Assembly: GCA_024734495.1 (NCBI GenBank)
Contig: JALMQS010000187.1
Coordinates: forward strand, 4,612,341 to 4,676,340
DNA length: 64,000 bases
Origin: Forficula auricularia
Taxonomy: Eukaryota > Arthropoda > Insecta > Dermaptera > Forficulidae
Direction: 5' to 3'
Part shown: positions 35,496-47,167 of the stretch, piece by piece
Numbering within the stretch: position 1 is the first letter of the stretch
Layout of the letters: each line of letters opens with the position of its first letter
Notes under the pieces: model-generated
Told to the model about the DNA's origin: nothing
Seen by the model: the letters and a program-made list of their open reading frames with translations, nothing else
Databases searched by the model: none
Translations under genes and position numbers: made by a program

Positions 35496-35695
35496 CGAAG
35501 GCGTGTTCATAAATTTCGTTTTTACACCTCTATGTAGAAGTATTTAAATAATAATCTGTCTAAATTTCAAAAAAAAAATCCTAAGAAAACCCAAATGGTG
35601 AAACAAAACTACGTTAAATTGTGATAAAAAATTGTTCAAAGTTTAAAAAGTCCGCTCTGACAACCGGCAGTCGTACAAGATGACAATTTCCTTCC

Positions 35696-35707
35696 CGCGC
35701 ATGCGCA
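35696..35707. promoter_or_regulatory. NRF-1-type palindromic site
   Basis: CGCGCATGCGCA matches the NRF-1 consensus YGCGCAYGCGCR exactly. It lies about 160 bases upstream of the start codon of zinc-finger gene 2, in a locally GC-richer patch. NRF-1-family factors (Ewg in insects) act at promoters of this kind. Confidence 0.5.
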
Positions 35708-35866
35708 AAATCCTCAACATCCATTCTGTGAACTAAATCAGAAAATCACGTACATACAAATTATTACTATTAATTTGATTTTTATCATTCAATCATCAGA
35801 TGTATAAAATACTAAGGATTAAATAAAGGAAAATTGAAATTATAAAATAATAATAATATCTCGATA

Positions 35867-38800
35867 ATGGCTGAAGTTCCTAACCATGAATGTCAATATC
35901 CAATCTATACAGGTTCAGTTATTATATATTATTAAAACAGAAGGACTTTTTAAACTTTCAGGCTTGACAATCTTATTTTATTTAAAATCTATGCATGGGA
36001 TCCTGAACCTTTATAATATATATGTGGATAATTTATTTGAATATCAATTTTATTCTCTTAAAAAATCTGACAATTCGAAGGATCGTTGTGCCTCCTTCTT
36101 CAGGATTCAAAAGGGTCAACAAAAAGAACCCCTCGGTGTATATTAATATTATTTTTAATTGCAATTACATTCAAAACTTTGTGCCCAGTGATACGTACGC
36201 CTTGATGATTGCCATAGCGGGTGTAAACGTTGGTAAAAATATAAATTAAGTTTTATTTCATTTTTTATTTCCATATCACTGACCCCTCACAAACATCTCT
36301 TAATTAAAAGATTACTCAAAATAATTTAATAAACATTAAGAATAACAAAATTTGAATTTAAAATGACAATATATAAAAATAAAAAATATTTTTTTCTTTT
36401 TTACAATTCTTTCCCCTTCTCAATGTTTATTATACTTGGGCATCAGTATTTGTCAATATTGACAAGTAGGCATTGTTTTTTTTTTTTTTTACAATATTTA
36501 CATTTTTATATTTACATAATTATATACAGTTGCATTATTATTTAACAGTGTTTACATTTTTATATCATATAAATAGTTTGGATGCTATTAATAGTTTAAT
36601 GATTATCTCTTGAGTCTCGGATTCATGACAGTCAGGATTGAGATAGCTAAGGATTAATCCCATTGATGTAGGGAATGAAATTTTATGAGCAGATCTAGTA
36701 TAAAATAAGTCAATAGCTTTGTTGTTTTTTGGACACCCTAGGAAGATGTGATTGACATCACCCATTTGGCTGCCATCACAGTCACAAAAAGGAGTGTCTC
36801 TTAGATTAAACTGAAAGAGTTTTCTGGGGGTAGCTGCATCACCCATTCTCAAACGTACAATTAGAACAATTATTCTCCTATATAAATGACTGTCATGAAA
36901 CCATGACTTGGTTCCAATTCTGGGCATTATCCAGTACAAGTAGGATCCCCTCGACTCTGAAGAGGAGTCCCAAAATTCTTGCCACAATTGAATAGATTTT
37001 TTTTCACAATATTAATAGTATCTACATAGGTGAGGCCCATGTTTAATGGATCCCCGTCTGAAACTGCCTGTTTCGCTAAAGAGTCCACTATTTCATTAGG
37101 CTGGATACCCACGTGGGAGGGACACCATAGGAATTCAACTTTTTTATTTGTTTTACACATAAAATCACAAATTTGATATATAAGATAGTTCTCTGAATTA
37201 GATTTAAAAAAGTTTCTGATTGCCATTAAAACACTTTGAGAGTCGGACACTATTAACAACTTATTTGATTGGTCTAATGATTCTATATAAACAAGAGCCC
37301 TTATTATTGCAATAGCTTCTGCACTGAATATAGAAAAGTCCTCAGGTAATTTAAATTTTTCATAGTATTTAGTGATTACATGATAGAAAGCACATCCAAC
37401 GCTATCATTTATTTTTGAGCCGTCTGTAAAGATCAAATCATAATCAAAAAATTCCTCTTTAAGAAGCGAGTTAAATTTTATATTAATATAGGGTTCTTCC
37501 TTTGCCCATGAGGGAATATGTAGTAGGCATTGTTAAGCCCAATACAATCAGTTTGAAAATTAAGAGCCCTTTGCCCATATGTCTTAATAAAACATTTTTC
37601 GGCTAGCAGACGCTTATAATTGTTCTCCAATCTCATCAAGACGACAGCATTTGGCTGGACTATAAAATTTATCAAATATTTTTTTCATTTTTCCTTTTCC
37701 TGGGGGGGGACAGGCCCCTCGCTCTTGATCACTCATCCTGGTCAAAATCAAGCTAATGAATGGCATCTGTTTACTTAATATATTTTTTTTTCCAGGCCCG
37801 CATTTTATATGCTGTTATTGTGAAACGATGTTCATCAGTGAAGAATTCCTAGACAAACATCAAAAGAAATGTATTCACATGAATGTACACTTAATGTTAC
37901 AAATGAAATTACAATTGAGAACACATTCACTAAATGAAGGTGAATTTCTTTCTTTTTTCTTTTTTACTTTATTAAACTTGAAACTATTAGTCCAAATAAT
38001 ATCGAGTTTCCTAATTAAATTAATATTTTGATAATATAATGTACTAGCTGCAAAGGCACGCTCCCTGGACCCCCAACCCACGAACCCCACCCTCATGCCG
38101 GAGCCACGCCGGATACAGCTAGTATTATATATATATATGGGAATGTTTATTTGCTTCAAGCAGAGGACAACCTCTTTGTTTCTCTCTATGAATACTTCTC
38201 TGTCCATAACTCAAATGGTTAACGAATATTCTTTATTAAATAAAATATAACAATAGAATAGCAAAACAAAACAATACATATTCCCAATCGCCACCGTTGC
38301 CTAGCAACCAACGACTACCCAACACATACTGTATATTATTGTTTAAAAGTAATTATCTAATTATAAATTGTGGTGTTTTTGAGGCTCTTGACAACCTTGG
38401 AAACAGATGTAATGTCTTCGTTAGGAAAAAGGAAATAAAATTTCTTTATATTCTAACAAATTTATTTTCATGAAAAACTTATGAGATGTTTCGGCGGAAT
38501 ATTCTCACACCATCATCAGTCTACAAGGAAAACATAATCTTAATTACAGTAAATTACTAATTACATGTCATTCTCAAGATAAAAGAACTCACCCAAGCTT
38601 TTCATAATATATATAGTACATATATATGTGTGTAGAATGTCATTGTCTTTTTACAATTAATAACATAATCAAAAAGCTTGTAATAAAAATAACCAATTAG
38701 AATTAATTTTAATTAATTAACCCAAATAAATCAAACACATTTTTTCATATTTGCCATTTACCTGGAGGCTTTTTGTGTTTTAAGTATTATTAATATAGTA

Positions 38801-41762
38801 TGTCAATATCAGTGAATATATCATATATATAATTAAATGTTTTAAATCTAATAAAATTATAGAAACAACATAAAGAAAGACATTTGATTAGATTTAAAAC
38901 ATTTAATTATATATATGATATATTCACTAATATTGACATACTATATTAATAACAATTTAACACACAAATATACCTCCAGGTAAATAACAAATAAGGTCAG
39001 GTGAGGTAACTGGGGCCTGGGGCAACTGGGCCAGGGGTCCTGTAACCCCAGAGCTTTTTAATTTTACCGCATTTTTTTAGCGCAATTCACTTTTTCATAT
39101 TGGTGGGAAATTTTCAGTGTTCCTGAATTAGAGAAATTTCTTTAAGTTTATTTTATGCTTAAGTACTTAGTTAAGTTAATTACTTATTTACCTAGTTATG
39201 TGCTTACTTCTTACCGAGTTGCATTACCCAGTTCCTTGAAAATATTGAGACTTGAGTAAAGTACTTAATTAAGGCTTTCTTAAGCATAAGGAACTTATTT
39301 AACTTTATTTCAATGGGTAAAATGAAATTATTTTGTTTAGTTGTTTGATTTATGATACTTTTTTTTGAATTTTCTGTAATAAAAATCGATTTTAAAAATT
39401 ATACTTGGCGTTTAAACTTATCTACCTTAAAAAATTCAATAGAATAAAAAAAATAGAGGTCTTGGTGCAACTGGGCCAGCCTAGTCAGGGGCCCAATTAC
39501 CCCGAATCGCTTACATCTTTCATTATTTTTAATCCATATACAAATGAGACTAATTCTACCTAAAGCCAGGGCCTTGAGCGATAGGGGAACATGTCCAACT
39601 GCTCAAAAGATGTTAAAAATTAAAAAAACAGCAAATAGGCTGGGCTGGTCCAATTACCCCACAACGCGTTTAACTGGGCCAACCGCAAAACTTTACATTC
39701 AACTTAAGATAATTACAAAATTTTGAATAATCAAAAGTTGAAAGTATCATGATTATTTGAAGAAAATTTCATCTTTCAATTAATATAGTCACGAGATCTA
39801 TAAATTGTGAGGAAGCTTAGTTATAGCCAAAAATATGGAGTACTATCCTTGGGAAAACAAAAGAAGCTGGCCCAGTTACCCACCTGACCTTATGGAAGAT
39901 TTTTTTATTTGATTTATTTAGGTTAATTAATTCTAATTTGTTATTTTATTACAAGCTTTTTGATTATAATGTTATTAATTGTAAAAAGAAAATGACATTC
40001 TACACACATATATACTATACACTCGTATGTACTATATTATGAAAAGCTTGGGTGAGTTCTTTTCTTCTTTTATCTTGAGAATGACATGTGATTAGTAATT
40101 TACTGTAATTAAGATTATGTATTTCCTTGTAGACTGATGATGGTGTGAGAATATCCGCCGAAACGTCTCATAAGTTTTTCATGAAAATAAATTTGTTAGA
40201 ATATAAAGAAATTTTATTTCTTTTTCCTAACGAAGACATTACATCTGTTTCCAAGGTTGTCAAGAGCCTCAAAAAACACCACAATTTATAATTTTAAAAC
40301 ATTATAGTACCATATCTAAGTAATTATCTAATATCAAAATCTTAAATAATACTTACAAAATAACCTTAACATCAATTTTATATTATTTTTTATTTAATTA
40401 TTCCCGTTTCTACAGATAAATTCGTTTTTGGAAAAAAATATGTTTTTTTTTTGATAAAAATAACTAAAATGCAAGGTGTTTGGCCGTTGCCAACCTATTT
40501 TTCTATCCTTGACTCTGGTTGAGCTAACTCGACCCCTATTTTGTTTTATGAAAATCATATTGTTTGGAACTACGGTAACTCTCAACCAAGAGTTGAGTAA
40601 GCCGAGGATTATTTTTTTTTCTATGAAACTTGCCCTTAATATTACAATTAGTAGTAGTGTACAGAAAATTAATCTAAAATCTTTATAAAGAATTTGTTTC
40701 GTTTCTTTTTACAGAAAGAGGCCACCCAAAAAGAACAAAACCTCGGAGGATTACTTTTGTGAAGAGTGTTTTTCTGGTTTCCTCGAATTAACTGATTACG
40801 AAAATCATATGCGTAACTTCCATCCAAGAGGATGTTTCTTCCATTGCAAAGAGTGCGATCAGAATTTTCTTAATGGAACCAAATTGGAACAACATATTGC
40901 TATGACGCATCAAACAATGAAACCCTTCACATGTGATTTATGTTCGAAATCGTTTAAGAAAAAATCACAAATGTCTATTCATATTCGAAACCATAAGGGC
41001 AAACAATCACTGGACTGTAGTAAATGTTTAAAAAAATTTGTTTCAAAACATTCGTTAAATAAACATTTGCTGGGACATTCAAAAATAAGGAATTTCACCT
41101 GTGATTACTGCGAGAAGGGCTTTTCACACAGAGGCCATCTCAAAGATCATTTGGTCACTCATTCCGGCGAAAAGCCATTTGATTGTGATCACTGTAAGAA
41201 GAGTTTCTCACGAAAGTACCATCTTATCCGGCATTTGTTGACCCATTCTGTGGAGAAACAATTCGGCTGTGATTTCTGCGAAAAACGCTTTATACAAAAA
41301 CACCATCTCATTCGGCATTTGCTGACTCATGCTTCCAAAAAAAAGTCATTCGATTGTGATCAATGCGAGAAATGCTTTTCAAACAGTAGCCATCTCAGGG
41401 ACCATTTGCTAACTCACTCTGGCGAGAAACCATTCGGGTGTGTTGAGTGTGATAAACGATTTACACGAAAAAGTCATCTCATCCGGCATTTGTTAACTCA
41501 TTCGGGTGATAAACCATTTGGGTGTCATCTCTGCGAAAGACGCTTCTTTCATAAACGTGACCACACTCTTCATTTATTGACCCATTCTGGAGATCAACCA
41601 TTCGGCTGTGATCACTGCAAAAAACGCTTCTTACACAGACGCGATCTCAATCGGCATATTCCAACACATTACAAAAAGAATTCATTTGGCTGTGATTTCT
41701 GTAATAGGTGCTTCACACGAAGAGATCTTCTTATTCAGCATTTAGTCAAACATTCTGGATAG
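35867..41762 (+). CDS. C2H2 zinc-finger protein, gene 2 (13 fingers)
   Basis: The exons are 35867-35912 (46 nt, MAEVPNHECQYPIYT), 37796-37939 (a C2HC-type finger, CCYCETMFISEEFLDKHQKKC) and 40715-41762 (twelve C2H2 fingers with TH(S)GEKPF-like linkers). The exon 1/2 join restores GGC. The exon 2/3 join is one base short; one extra A in the 5-A run at 40728-40732 would give ERGHPKKNKTSEDYFCEEC. AATAAA is at 41834. The product is a probable DNA-binding nuclear protein and a paralogue of gene 1. Intron 1 holds an I-type LINE fragment and intron 2 a 1.96-kb foldback. The finger exon is otherwise open and well conserved, which suggests selection. Confidence 0.7.
36560..37680 (-). mobile_element. 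I-type LINE 3' part: RNase H and zinc knuckle
   Basis: On the minus strand 37675-37478, 37436-36927 and 36987-36565 together encode the end of a LINE polyprotein. They give a linker (YGQRALNFQTDCIGL), an RNase H domain (FTDGSK, SAEAIAIIRAL, LIVSDSQSVL, WCPSHVGIQPNE, DSLAKQA) and a C-terminal CCHC knuckle (CDCDGSQMGDVNHIFLGCP). RNase H after RT is typical of the I group. The RT is missing, so the copy is 5'-truncated. Small frame breaks lie near 36970 and 37450. It lies antisense in intron 1 of zinc-finger gene 2. Confidence 0.75.
38482..38525 (-). ncRNA. Hammerhead-like motif, left arm of foldback
   Basis: On the minus strand: TAGA, CTGATGA, an extra T, GGTG...CGCC helix II, GAAAC, ATC. It differs from its right-arm partner at only a few bases. 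Confidence 0.4.
38790..38985. repeat. Inner palindrome of the foldback
   Basis: AATATAGTATGTCAATAT through TTTTAAATCTAAT is repeated inverted after a 35-bp spacer. The arms are about 75 bp with very few mismatches. Confidence 0.6.
38994..39890. mobile_element. 897-bp TA-flanked non-autonomous element
   Basis: The ends read AGGTCAGGTG(A)GGTAACTGGG and its inverse, flanked by TA (38992-38993 and 39891-39892). AACTGGGCC and its complement recur inside at least five times, like subterminal binding sites. The TA duplication suggests the Tc1/mariner superfamily. No transposase frame is convincing. Confidence 0.6.
40130..40170 (+). ncRNA. Hammerhead-like motif, right arm of foldback
   Basis: TAGA, CTGATGA, extra T, GGTG...CGCC, GAAACGTC. 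ACGT gives a minimal helix III as in Penelope-type hammerheads. Helix I has two clear pairs. Confidence 0.4.
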
Positions 41763-43728
41763 TCTAAAAATCAAAGATAATTAAAAAACACAACTAATAA
41801 TAATACATCTTATTAGTTCAATGCTTGTGCCTTAATAAATAGTTTGCAACATATAACAATTCTTAAATGCTTTTGGTGTAATACATGAATGATATTCAGA
41901 TTAAATAACCAGTTTTGTTTAAAATGGATTAAAGTGTTATTATTATCACGAAATTCCTGTGCGTCATTCCCTCTTATTAGTCTCCTATTTGGCATTCATC
42001 TCTCACATCTTCAGCTTGCAGTGGAATTCTGGGACAGGCTACTGGATTCTCGGACCAGCAATTCGCGACTACCGATATTTGGCAAAGCAAAACTCATACC
42101 TATCTATTCTGATAGCCCTGACTGTTGATCCCTACCTGTGTATGAGGCTAAAATTTAAAAGCACCCCTCCGGTCAACAGTCTATTTTCCATCTTATCATA
42201 GGGACGGTGGACACGCAAAGCGGTCCTATGTAATGGCGGACTTACTCTGGGTGAATCGTAGTTCAACTCTTAATGGCTATCTCTCTGACATCGGTCACAT
42301 GATCCCAATAATACTAATTAATATTTTATTCTTTTCTCATTATTAATAATTCAGTTGTTATTAAACAAACAAACAAGCAACATCGAAACGATTTACGTTG
42401 AACCTTTCCACACATATTACTTGAGTTAATCTCATCCCTGATTGCTGGTGACCAGTTTACAAGTTTTCAAGTGATTTAGTTAATTAATTGAGTTCACTGC
42501 CAACGAAGATTTCGCCTAGGAATTTCGTTCAAGCGGTCAATCATCGGATTGAACACAAACCGTTACCATTTTGAAGAACCATTTAATTGCTATTATCTCT
42601 TCCCAAGATTAATCCCAGCCAGCAGCGATCGACCTTCCAGGGACTCAAACCAATTGCTTCAAGGTTCACAGTTTTTCTTTTCCTAACAAATCAATTCGTT
42701 TCGAACTATTCTCACCCACGCTAATTCTATTAACAAGAGTAAAATCTCCCTTAACATTAAACAGCTCATCTTATTTAAAAGACACATTCCATCACATTAA
42801 ACTAACAATCCATACAACAACTTATCCAAAGTTAATCTTATTGACTCTCTTTTAAATAAGAACTCTTTTGTTTCTAAACCATGGACCAGATCTATTAATA
42901 AGAATATTTATTATTTATTTTTAGATAACATTTTAACAAACCAATAATTAGCGATTATTAATTAATAAGCACACATATAAACTCACACAGACCAATTAAG
43001 ATAATTGCTATTTAATTGTTTCCTATTATTCATACTATTATTTGATTATAATTAATTATCTTTCCATAAAGAGTATTATTTGTAATATTATTTTTCAAAA
43101 CAAAACAAAAGATTCAAATCTATATGTAAGAATCTATTTCTTAAACAATCTTATTATTTTTTTGTAACTATTTAATTCGAATTCAATTATAACACAAACA
43201 TTAACTTGTACATATTTGTTGACTGAAACAACATCTGATTATTTGCAATAAAATAATTAAACTTGTTATATTACAACCTGAGTATTTGGTTTTATCATTT
43301 CTTGTCCAACTTGTTTATTTGTTAACATTTCAGCACCTTTTTTGTGAATAAGACCTTCTGCTTTAGATCACACAAACTTAACTTTATTTATAACTAACTA
43401 ACTTTTCAATCGTACATACAGTAAAAGTTTGTATCTGGTTGACCGACTGTGAGACGGAGTCACAACTGGCGAATTAATTTTTGTTACAGTATTTTAAATT
43501 TTGTAGATTTTTTCAAGCACTATTGCAGTTGGCCTTACCAGACGGGTAGGAAAAACTTGCAACTCTGACTGTCATTCGGTCCTGTCGTCAATTCCGAGGT
43601 GCATTCTGAACTCTCGGGTACAGAAGCATTTCGGGTAGCTCAGAGACGAGTGGCACGAAAGGGCTGCAAAATATTACAATATATTATTATTAAATATATC
43701 AATTTTTCAGAGGAAAAGGAACAATAAT
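41763..43728. other. Stretch without recognised gene
   Basis: After the zinc-finger 3' end I see no convincing frame or known element. Bases 41960-42330 are less AT-rich and could be an old repeat. Confidence 0.4.
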
Positions 43729-43915
43729 ACTTAGGGCCAGTTGTATGTCGGTTAGTAAACTCTTTTAAACTTTGACAAAGGGTAAGAGCTTAGAATTTCA
43801 CCTTGTGCCCGGCATCTGATTGGTCATCCCGCCGGGCACAAGGTGAGTTCTAAGCTCTTACTCCTTTGTCAAAGTTTAAAAGAGTTTACCAACCGACATA
43901 CAACTGGCCCTAAGT
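43729..43915. mobile_element. 187-bp palindromic MITE
   Basis: ACTTAGGGCCAGTTGTATG... is repeated inverted to GGCCCTAAGT, with arms of about 85 bp and a spacer ATCTGATTGGTCATCCC. A few single-base indels separate the arms. The superfamily is not clear. Confidence 0.7.
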
Positions 43916-44086
43916 GTTATATTAAACGATTAGTAGCAACTTTTCGCTGTTTTTGGATTTTGTTCAAATCATTATAAGGGTGGGGCAGAGCACTTTGCTT
44001 ATTTAGAAATTCAAATAAGAAAAAAGTACCTACTTTCAATTATAGTAATGTATTCTTTCCATTTTAACATTTTGAATGACAATCTA

Positions 44087-45734
44087 CACTCGGGAGCAGC
44101 TAAATCGACTCAACCTCTAAGCGCGCATACAAAGTTGTTTTTCTTTTAAATGGCCAAGCCGATATTTATAAAATAAATATATCTTTAAAGCTTATTTATT
44201 TATCTTTATATTGATATCAATTTCAAGCCAATCGGCTCATTACTTTTTAAATTATGTGATCCGAATGGCTGAACTGGAAAAATTGCTGTTCCTAGCTGCC
44301 GCTACTTGTTAGTTACAATTTCCTTATAAAAACCAATGTAACCAATTATTCTTATTAATCGATTTTCAGCAATTGACCTGAACACATCTACGCAAATTGA
44401 CACAATTGTTTTTAGAAAATCATGGATACTAAGCCAGAAGTTGCCGCTCAAGTTGTTGCTCTGTTGGAACAGAGCCTTAGCCAAAGAGAAGTCGCTCTTC
44501 AATTGAACTTAAGTCAGTCTACTGTCTCAAGGGTCTACAGAAGGTTTCAGGAGACTGGTGCCTTCACTCGGAGACCGAATACCCGCCGCCGCCGGTGCAC
44601 GTCTGAGAGGGATGACCGTTTTATCGTCACGACGTCTCTCCGAAACCGCCACCTCACTGGTGTCGATGTCCAGCAGCAGCTGAGAGAAGTTCGAGGTCTG
44701 GCTGTCAGTCGGTGGACAGTCAGAAGACGCTTGAAGGAAGCCAACCTCACTTGCAGAAGACCTGCCTCTGGGCCAAAATTAACCTCACGTCACCGTCAAG
44801 CTCGACTTCAATTTGCTCGAGAGCATCTCAATTGGAGTATCGACCAATGGCGGGCTGTCCTTTTCACAGATGAGTGTAGAGTGTGCATTCATGGAAGTGA
44901 CAGGAGAAGTCGGGTCTACAGGCGTCAGGGAGAGCGATTTTCTCAATGCTGTTTCTCTCAAACAGTGTCACATGGTGGTGGTTCCTGCATGATTTGGGGT
45001 GGCATTTCTCTGGAGGGAAAAACAGATATTGTTTTTGTGCCTGGTGGAGGCCGGGGAGGGGGTCTAACAGCTGACCGTTACATTGCTGACATTCTTCTGC
45101 ATCATGTTGTTCCTTATAAAGGATTTATTGGGGAAAATTTTTTACTGATGCATGATAATGCCCGGTGCCACACTGCGATGGTCACTCGGCAATACATGAC
45201 CGAAGTCGCTATCCACACCATAGAGTGGCCAGCGCTCAGCCCAGACATGAATCCCATCGAACATATGTGGGACCACCTCAAACAAAGGGTTCGAGCCAGA
45301 AATTCGGTACCTTCGACCATTGATGAGCTTAAGACAGCTTTGTTAGATGAATGGGAAGGCATCCCTCAAGATTTTATAAAAAAACTCATCAGGTCGATGC
45401 AGGATCGCATGCGGGCTGTTATAAAAGCTAGAGGGGGCAACACAAATTATTAAGAAAATAAATTTTCTTTGTTATGTTTAAAATGTCAATTTTATTTTAA
45501 TTTTGAACATCCCTACTTTTCCTTTCCTTTACACCCTTTTTTCCTTTCATTGTCATTCAGATCACATAATTTAAAAAGTAATGAGCCGATTTGCTTGAAA
45601 TTGATATCAATATAAAGCTAAATAAATAAGCTTTAAAGATATATTTATTTTATAAATATCGGCTTGGCCATTTAAAAGAAAAACGACTTTGTATGCGCGC
45701 TTAGAGGTTGAGTCGATTTAGCTGCTCCCGAGTG
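44087..45734 (+). mobile_element. Complete Tc1-like transposon, 181-bp inverted repeats
   Basis: The ends CACTCGGGAGCAGCTAAATC are flanked by TA (44085-44086 and 45735-45736). The inverted repeats 44087-44267 and 45554-45734 match over about 181 bp with few differences. One uninterrupted transposase lies between them. Everything needed for an autonomous element appears to be present. Confidence 0.9.
44422..45453 (+). CDS. Tc1-like transposase, DD34E, apparently intact
   Basis: This is an uninterrupted 343-residue protein. Residues 1-50 and about 75-115 form the two HTH units of the paired-like DNA-binding region. The catalytic residues are D150 (FTDECRV), D245 (MHDNARCH) and E280 (SPDMNPIEHMWD), with 34 residues between the last two. 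A glycine-rich box (VPGGGRGGG) is present. The length is normal for Tc1. The base composition is richer in G and C than its surroundings, which suits a recent arrival. It cuts at the element's inverted repeats and integrates at TA. Confidence 0.92.
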   Translation: MDTKPEVAAQVVALLEQSLSQREVALQLNLSQSTVSRVYRRFQETGAFTRRPNTRRRRCTSERDDRFIVTTSLRNRHLTGVDVQQQLREVRGLAVSRWTVRRRLKEANLTCRRPASGPKLTSRHRQARLQFAREHLNWSIDQWRAVLFTDECRVCIHGSDRRSRVYRRQGERFSQCCFSQTVSHGGGSCMIWGGISLEGKTDIVFVPGGGRGGGLTADRYIADILLHHVVPYKGFIGENFLLMHDNARCHTAMVTRQYMTEVAIHTIEWPALSPDMNPIEHMWDHLKQRVRARNSVPSTIDELKTALLDEWEGIPQDFIKKLIRSMQDRMRAVIKARGGNTNY

Positions 45735-46479
45735 TAGGTAGGTATATTTATGGATTCTAAATTTTCAATTTAAATTATTTTCATGAAACTTGGCTTGGCT
45801 GTGGTCACGGATTTAGTTCATTTATCCTAACTACATAATTTTGGGTGAGATTTCTCTCTTCTTTTTGTAAACTAATATACCTATGTAGCTTTTAGCTTTT
45901 TTAATTTTGTTTTAAGCGTTAGTTATTTTACCCTATAAATTTCACCCCTTCCTTCATTTTAGAGCCTTCTGAGATATTATTTTAGTTAGCATCCTAGAGT
46001 CATTTTTCATATACCTATACCTATTAGATGGAGATGATTAATCCTACAATCTCCGAGATTCCTTCATTTTAGGGATTGAAAGAGAGAAATTCTGGGTTTT
46101 TTTTCGTATTTTTCCTTTATTATTTATTACTCCAAACTCTACTAGGTATTATGCCAAATTTTAGAATTCTAGATTTATTTCATATTTAATAGATGGAAAT
46201 TTACCTTATTTTCTTCACCCACCCCTATCTACATTTTAAGGGTTAATGGATGGATGGTAGTAAAATTTTTGTTCAAATATTTTCACCTTAATTAATGCCC
46301 GAAACTCTACCTACCAAGATACCAATTTTTAGCATCTTAGCATCATTCCACCATAAATAATGGATGCAAATTTACCTATAAACTTCACCACCCTCCATTT
46401 TAGGTTTAGGTTGAAAGAGGGAGGGTTTTCATCATCAGGATTTTTTCATTTTATATGAAAAAAATGGTTCATTTCCAAA

Positions 46480-46830
46480 TGTCCATGATTTTGCATACCA
46501 AATTTGATTGAGGGTTTGGTATAAGGGCTATATTTCCGCCCTTTTCATTGATTTTACATACCAAATTTGATTATGTTTGGTATAAGGCCTATATTTTAAC
46601 TGTTTTTTTTTACTGATTTTGTATACCAGATTCGGTTGAGTTTGGTAAGAGGCCTATATTTGCGCCTCTTTCGCTCGCTGATTTTTGTATACCAAATTCT
46701 ATTAAGTATGGCCTATATTTTAACTTTTTTTACTTGTTTTGCATACCAAATTCGTTGAATATTTTTTTTTACTAATATTGTATCCCAAATTTGGTTAAGA
46801 ATGGTATAAGGCCTGCCTATATTTTAACTT
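46480..46830 (+). repeat. Short tandem repeats related to family A
   Basis: TTTTGCATACCAAATTTGATTG-like units recur about every 70 bases with GGTATAAGGCCTATATTT between them. Six diverged units are seen. Bases 45735-46480 hold nothing recognised. Confidence 0.5.
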
Positions 46831-47167
46831 TTCCACTGGTTTTCAATGGTTTTGAGCACCAAATCACAAAATGATCATTGCAATTATCAAGTCACCTTCA
46901 ATTAAATATAAAAATAAAGTCTTTGAAAAACGAAATTTCAAAAATTAGATTTAGAAAAACTTAATAACTCGGCAATGCAACTTGATTGGTCATCTATTTA
47001 TAGTTGTACCAACGCTAATACCATGTTGAAGTTTTTCAATGATAATTTGATTGAATTAATGGACGTTGTAGCCCCGGTCAAAAAATTGTTTCTAAGCGCC
47101 CTCCAATTCCATGGTTTAACAACAATGTCAAGCGGTCTATTAGAAAACGTGATTCTCTTTATAAGGC

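Larger units (their letters stand above)
38348..40332. mobile_element. 1.96-kb foldback insertion with 14-bp duplication
   Basis: AGTAATTATCTAAT flanks it at 38348-38361 and 40319-40332. The outer arms, about 38362-38745 and 39905-40293, are inverted copies (GTGGTGTTTTTGAGGCTCTTG, AAACAGATGTAATGTCTTCG). Each arm holds a hammerhead-like motif pointing outward. An inner palindrome lies at about 38790-38985, and a later TA-flanked element (38994-39890) split the centre. It sits in intron 2 of zinc-finger gene 2. No reverse transcriptase is present. Confidence 0.75.

Noticed and set aside
35142..35547. Long Gly/Arg/Val-rich open frames on both strands
   Set aside because: They come from a G-rich block with almost no A or C, which removes stop codons in every frame. 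No domain or splice context supports them.
39544..39726. 60-residue frame in the TA-flanked element (LSDRGTCPTAQKMLKIKK)
   Set aside because: It has no transposase motif and overlaps the internal AACTGGGCC repeats.
42361..43480. Possible LTR with CACAACTGGCGAATT as primer-binding site
   Set aside because: I found no paired LTR, no TG...CA ends and no gag/pol frame nearby.
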